From assembly GCA_030618065.1 (NCBI GenBank), contig JAUXEE010000012.1:1-17527 (forward strand): a stretch of 17,527 bases of DNA. Direction: 5' to 3'. The notes beneath the pieces are model-generated. The model was given only the letters and a program-made list of their open reading frames with translations. It did no database searches and was not told where the DNA came from. The position numbers and the translations under genes were made by a program. The first letter of the stretch is position 1; each line of letters starts with the position of its first letter. Positions 14,078 through 17,527 of this stretch are shown one piece after another. The stretch is from Gemmatimonadota bacterium. GTDB taxonomy: Bacteria > Gemmatimonadota > Gemmatimonadetes > Longimicrobiales > Gaopeijiaceae.

Positions 14078-15925
14078 ATGGTTCGGACGATCCTTCTCCT
14101 ATTGGCCGTGGGCGCCGCCCTCTTCCACCTCTTCTCGGCGGGGGTCTCTCCCTTCACCGCCCTGGTTCAGCGGCCCATCCACCTGGCCTTCATGGCCACA
14201 CTGGGGTTTCTGGGCGTAGGCGCGAGGGCGAGGGCGTCCGAAAGATGGTGGAAGATTCTTCTCGACGGCCTCCTCATCGCGGCCGTGTTGGCCAGCACTC
14301 TCTATCTGGTGTCGGAACACGAAGCGTTGGTGCGAAGGGCTGGAACCCCGACCGTGTTGGATCTGGTGGGCGGGCTGCTGGCCCTCCTGGTGGTGCTGGA
14401 GTTGGCCAGGAGAACAACCGGGTGGGGTTTGGTCGTGGTGGCCGCTCTGGCCCTGATCTATGCAGTGACGGGCCCCTATCTCCCAGGATTCCTGGCCCAC
14501 CGAGGGTATGGCTTCACCCGCCTCATGGAGCACCTCTACCTCTCTACAGAGGGGATATGGGGAGTTCCCCTAGGGGTTTCCGCCGACTTCGTTTACCTCT
14601 TCGTCCTCTTCGGCGCCCTCCTGGACATGGGTGGGGGCGGGGGCCTCCTCATCGGATTGGCGGACCGGGCGACAGGGAGGACCCGGGGTGGTCCCGCCAA
14701 GACGGCCGCCCTGGCCAGCGCTCTCATGGGGTCCCTCTCCGGGAGCGCCGTGGCGAACGTGGTCACCACCGGGACCTTCACCATTCCCCTCATGCGCCGG
14801 TCCGGATTCAAACCCTTCTTCGCGGGCGCCATCGAAGCTGCGGCTAGTACCGGCGGGCAGCTCATGCCTCCCGTCATGGGGGCAGGGGCCTTCATTCTGG
14901 CTACCTGGACCAACATCCCCTATCCGCAGGTGGCCATGGCCGCCATCGTTCCGGCCCTCCTGTATTACGTGGCTCTCCTCATGGCCATCCACTTCCGGGC
15001 AGGACGAATGGGGCTGGTGGGTGGAGCAAGTCAGAACCGGGAGCCGGTCCTCTCGCGCCTCCACCTCCTTCTTCCCTTGGGATTCATCGTTCTCTTGCTG
15101 GCCATGGGAAGGTCTCCCATGCGAGCGGCTTTCTGGGGGGTGGTCTCCGCCCTGGGAGTTTCCTTCCTCACCCGGGAAACCCGCCCGAGCTTCAAGCGGA
15201 TGGAGAAGGCTCTGTTGGCCGCAGGGGCCGGGGCGGTTCAGGTGGCGGCGGCCTGCGCCGCCGCCGGGGTCGTGGTGGGCGTGGCTTCACTCACCGGTAT
15301 CGGCCTCCGCATGTCGGAGCTCATTATCACCCTTTCCCAGGGGAACCTCTTCCTGGCCCTCCTCCTTACGGCTCTGGGCTCCATCGTTCTGGGCATGGGA
15401 CTTCCCACCACGGCGGCCTACGTGGTGTTGGCGGCCCTGGGTGCTCCGGCACTGATCCAGTTGGGCGTTCCGCTCCTGGCCGCCCACCTCTTTATCTTCT
15501 ACTTCGGGTGCATCTCCAACGTCACGCCACCGGTCTCCCTGGCGGCCTACGCCGCCTCGGGAATCGCCGGCTCACCCCCGTTGAGAACGGCCTGGACCGC
15601 CATGGTCCTGGCATCAGCGGGCTTCCTGGTCCCCTTCATGTTCGTGTATGGACCGCCCTTGCTGCTGATGGGGTCCATCGGGGAGATCGTCTTGGTGGTG
15701 GGCACGGCCGTGGCCGGCGTAACGGCGTTGGCCGCATCGACCATGGGGTATCTCCGGGGGAACCTGGCCATCTGGGAGCGGATTTTCCTTGGGATGGGGG
15801 CCGTAGCCCTCATCTTTCCGGATCTGGCCTCGGATGGGTTCGGACTTCTGGTACTCCTGTTCATCCTTTTCCGTACGACTCCTCGAAACCAGAGGATCGA
15901 GAAGACCTTTGAAGATCAAGCGTGA
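14078..15925 (+). CDS. TRAP transporter permease, fused DctQ-DctM (TAXI type)
   Basis: The product is a 615-residue inner-membrane protein with about 16 or more hydrophobic segments. The first 150 or so residues resemble the small DctQ subunit. The rest is the large DctM subunit, with hallmark stretches ALLDMGGGGGLLIG (about 180-193), GSLSGSAVANVVTTGTFTIP (218-237), EAAASTGGQLMPPVMGAG (253-270), GMGLPTTAAYV and NVTPPVSLAAYAA. Fusion of Q and M is usual for TAXI-type TRAP systems, which use an ion gradient to import organic acids such as glutamate or 2-oxoglutarate; the substrate here is unknown. ATG 14078 lacks a visible Shine-Dalgarno sequence. The receptor gene follows and overlaps its 3' end. 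Confidence 0.94.
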   Translation: MVRTILLLLAVGAALFHLFSAGVSPFTALVQRPIHLAFMATLGFLGVGARARASERWWKILLDGLLIAAVLASTLYLVSEHEALVRRAGTPTVLDLVGGLLALLVVLELARRTTGWGLVVVAALALIYAVTGPYLPGFLAHRGYGFTRLMEHLYLSTEGIWGVPLGVSADFVYLFVLFGALLDMGGGGGLLIGLADRATGRTRGGPAKTAALASALMGSLSGSAVANVVTTGTFTIPLMRRSGFKPFFAGAIEAAASTGGQLMPPVMGAGAFILATWTNIPYPQVAMAAIVPALLYYVALLMAIHFRAGRMGLVGGASQNREPVLSRLHLLLPLGFIVLLLAMGRSPMRAAFWGVVSALGVSFLTRETRPSFKRMEKALLAAGAGAVQVAAACAAAGVVVGVASLTGIGLRMSELIITLSQGNLFLALLLTALGSIVLGMGLPTTAAYVVLAALGAPALIQLGVPLLAAHLFIFYFGCISNVTPPVSLAAYAASGIAGSPPLRTAWTAMVLASAGFLVPFMFVYGPPLLLMGSIGEIVLVVGTAVAGVTALAASTMGYLRGNLAIWERIFLGMGAVALIFPDLASDGFGLLVLLFILFRTTPRNQRIEKTFEDQA

Positions 15926-16871
15926 GGTTCTGAGTGGGCTGGCTCTCGCTCTCACGGCGATAACGGCTGGGTGCGGTGGAGAGGGTGGGGCTGGGAGGCG
16001 GGAGTTCCTGAGCCTGGGGACCGGAGGGACCGGAGGGATCTACTACCCTCTTGGGGGAGCCATCACCAACCTCCTCTCGGTGGGGGACACCTTTCGGCAG
16101 TTTACGGCGGAGGTGACGGGTGGATCGGTGGAGAATGTGAATCGCCTGAGGGAAGGTCAGATCGATCTCGGTTTCGCCCTGGCCGTGAGCATACATGAGT
16201 CTTTCCACGGAGGTGCGGATTACGGTGAGCCCTTTCAGTCCCTGAGAATCGTGGCTCCCCTTTATCCCAACGTGGTTCACGTACTGGTGCCGAGAGGCTC
16301 CACCGCCACCTCCCTTGGTGACATGGCCGGGGGTCGGATATCCGTGGGAGCGGCGGGGAGCGGCACCGAGGAAGTGGCGCGCCAACTCCTGGGTGTTTAC
16401 GGATTGGGCTACGAGGATGTGGATGCCCGATTCCTGACCTTCTCCGAATCCTCGGCATCCCTTCGGGACGGGGCCATCGACGCGGCCATCATCTCGGTGG
16501 GGTATCCGGCGGCCGCAGTTCTGGAAGCTACCACCACGGGCGGAGCCCGCCTCCTTTTCTTCGAGCCAGACCGGGTGGAAGCGCTCGAGGATCGTTATCC
16601 CTACTACTCCCCTGGGACCATCCCGGTGGGAGTCTACCCCGGAATCGAATCGGATGTCACCACCGTAGCCATGATGAACTGGATCGTATCCAGGGAGGAT
16701 TTGGACGGCGAGGTCGTGGCGCGGCTGTTGGACATCCTTCGGGACCGTAAGGAGTCGCTGGAACGGGTCCATGAGATGGCAGGGCAGATCGACTTGGGAA
16801 TGCTGAGGAGCGCCCCCATTCCCCTCCACCCGGCAACGGAAGCTTGGTTGGCTGCAGGGGGAGTCGGATGA
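15909..16871 (+). CDS. TAXI-family TRAP transporter solute-binding lipoprotein
   Basis: This 320-residue precursor probably starts at TTG 15909, giving LKIKREVLSG then a hydrophobic stretch and the lipobox-like TAGC with Cys22. The ATG at 15834 in the same frame would place a long non-signal tail ahead of it. Mature sequence shows the TAXI family pattern: LGTGGTGGIYYPLGGAI at the start, GGSVENVNRL, GQIDLGFAL, VPRGSTATSLGDMAGGRISV, VGAAGSGTE and the YYSPGTIPVGVYPGI segment. It captures the substrate in the periplasm and delivers it to the fused permease encoded just upstream, whose stop it overlaps by 17 bases. A lipid anchor is somewhat unusual for TAXI receptors. Its stop overlaps the next ATG. 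Confidence 0.9.
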   Translation: MKIKREVLSGLALALTAITAGCGGEGGAGRREFLSLGTGGTGGIYYPLGGAITNLLSVGDTFRQFTAEVTGGSVENVNRLREGQIDLGFALAVSIHESFHGGADYGEPFQSLRIVAPLYPNVVHVLVPRGSTATSLGDMAGGRISVGAAGSGTEEVARQLLGVYGLGYEDVDARFLTFSESSASLRDGAIDAAIISVGYPAAAVLEATTTGGARLLFFEPDRVEALEDRYPYYSPGTIPVGVYPGIESDVTTVAMMNWIVSREDLDGEVVARLLDILRDRKESLERVHEMAGQIDLGMLRSAPIPLHPATEAWLAAGGVG

Positions 16872-17527
16872 GCCTATCGGCGCCCCCCTCTGAACGGCTC
16901 CAATGTCAGCGCGAGGCCTTCTCCCTCCCTCCGGACCTCCACTACATGAACTGCGCCTTCATGAGCCCCCTTCCCCGTGTGGTGGAGGAGGCCGGCATTC
17001 GTGGGATGGTCAGGAAGAGAAACCCGAGCTTGCTGGAAACGGAAGATTTCTTCCGGGAGAGCCAGGAGGTGAGGGAGCTTTTCGCCAAGCTGGTGAACGC
17101 ACCTGATTCCGATTCCGTCGCCATCATTCCCTCGGTTTCCTACGGGATCGGCATCGCTGCCCGGAACACGCCCCTGACTTCAGGGCAGAACGTCGTTCTC
17201 CTTCACGAGCAGTTTCCGAGCAACGTCTATGGGTGGCGCCGCCTGGCATGGGAGCGAGGAGCCCAGATCAGGACGGTGGGCCCCGGGGACGGAAAACTTC
17301 GGGGCCGGGGCTGGAATGAGCGGATGCTGGAAGCCATCGACAGGGACACAGGGGTGGTGGCTCTCTCTCCGGTACACTGGACCGACGGAACCTTATTCGA
17401 TCTGGAGGCGATCGGCGCCCGAGCCCGGGAGGTGGGAGCAGCCCTGGTGGTGGATGGGACCCAGTCGGTGGGCGCCTTGCCTTTCGACGTTCAGGAGCTC
17501 CGGCCGGATGCCCTCATAGTGGCCAGC
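16868..17527 (+). CDS. Class V aminotransferase-fold PLP-dependent enzyme, N-terminal part (3'-truncated)
   Basis: The frame is open from ATG 16868 to the window edge (220 residues visible). GGGGAG lies about four bases before the ATG, and the start overlaps the TAXI stop (ATGA). Early YMNCAFMSPLPRVVEEAG resembles a subgroup of class V aminotransferases related to cysteine desulfurases and kynureninases. Asp196 in VVDGTQS is the expected pyridine-nitrogen ligand of PLP, with Gln199 close by. The sequence stops at ALIVAS, so the Schiff-base lysine should lie a few residues beyond the edge. Substrate cannot be assigned; aminotransfer, desulfuration or epimerisation are all known in the fold. 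Overlap with a transporter operon suggests it acts on the imported compound. The lack of a stop codon in the window hides this gene from simple open-frame searches. Confidence 0.87.
   Translation, partial: MSLSAPPSERLQCQREAFSLPPDLHYMNCAFMSPLPRVVEEAGIRGMVRKRNPSLLETEDFFRESQEVRELFAKLVNAPDSDSVAIIPSVSYGIGIAARNTPLTSGQNVVLLHEQFPSNVYGWRRLAWERGAQIRTVGPGDGKLRGRGWNERMLEAIDRDTGVVALSPVHWTDGTLFDLEAIGARAREVGAALVVDGTQSVGALPFDVQELRPDALIVAS

Noticed and set aside
1..17527. Mobile elements, CRISPR arrays, tRNA/rRNA genes or defence systems
   Set aside because: I saw no transposase or integrase motifs, no regularly spaced repeats, no tRNA-like cloverleaf and no known defence domains; the gene gaps are too short to hide large elements.

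Overview
The window is a GC-rich, densely packed stretch of bacterial chromosome with few intergenic gaps and no RNA gene, CRISPR array, insertion sequence or phage gene that I can see. Lipoboxes, an outer-membrane β-barrel protein ending in Phe and TRAP transport genes show a double-membrane, Gram-negative-type cell. The mix (COG3375/NSAR cassette, fused TAXI-TRAP permease, NtrY/NtrX-like pair with DUF4390, GspE/PilB-like ATPase with zinc ribbons) would fit Gemmatimonadota or a similar environmental phylum. That placement is an impression, not a computed result.

Region 1 (2-3444, + strand) is a tight operon. It holds the 3' end of a GlcF-like iron-sulfur protein, an M20 metallopeptidase of the carboxypeptidase G2 type, a COG3375 GNAT acyltransferase and an enolase-superfamily N-succinylamino acid racemase/o-succinylbenzoate synthase. 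Two of the joints are ATGA stop/start overlaps. Acyltransferase plus NSAR plus M20 deacylase is the gene set of the known irreversible D- to L-amino acid conversion route: N-succinylation, racemisation, desuccinylation.

Region 2 (3413-12147, - strand) reads leftward, mostly with gaps of 10-40 bases. The order is an unrecognised His-rich protein, an alkaline-phosphatase/phosphomutase-superfamily metalloenzyme, a lone GspE/PilB-like ATPase with an added C-terminal zinc-ribbon pair, an NtrY-like membrane histidine kinase, an NtrC/NtrX-type σ54 activator (GAFTGA present), an outer-membrane barrel with an N-terminal bactofilin-like β-solenoid, and a secreted DUF4390 protein. The largest gap (5817-6021) lies in front of the barrel gene and carries a σ54-like -24/-12 candidate and an inverted repeat that could be its activator site. 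The DUF4390 gene overlaps the racemase gene tail to tail by 32 bases.

Region 3 (12363-17527, + strand) starts after a 215-base divergent intergenic region with two perfect-arm dyads. It encodes a lipoprotein and a Yip1-like membrane protein, closed by a strong intrinsic terminator (13967-14006). A second operon follows: a fused DctQM TRAP permease, its TAXI-type lipoprotein receptor, and a class V PLP-dependent aminotransferase-fold enzyme cut by the window end just before the expected PLP lysine.
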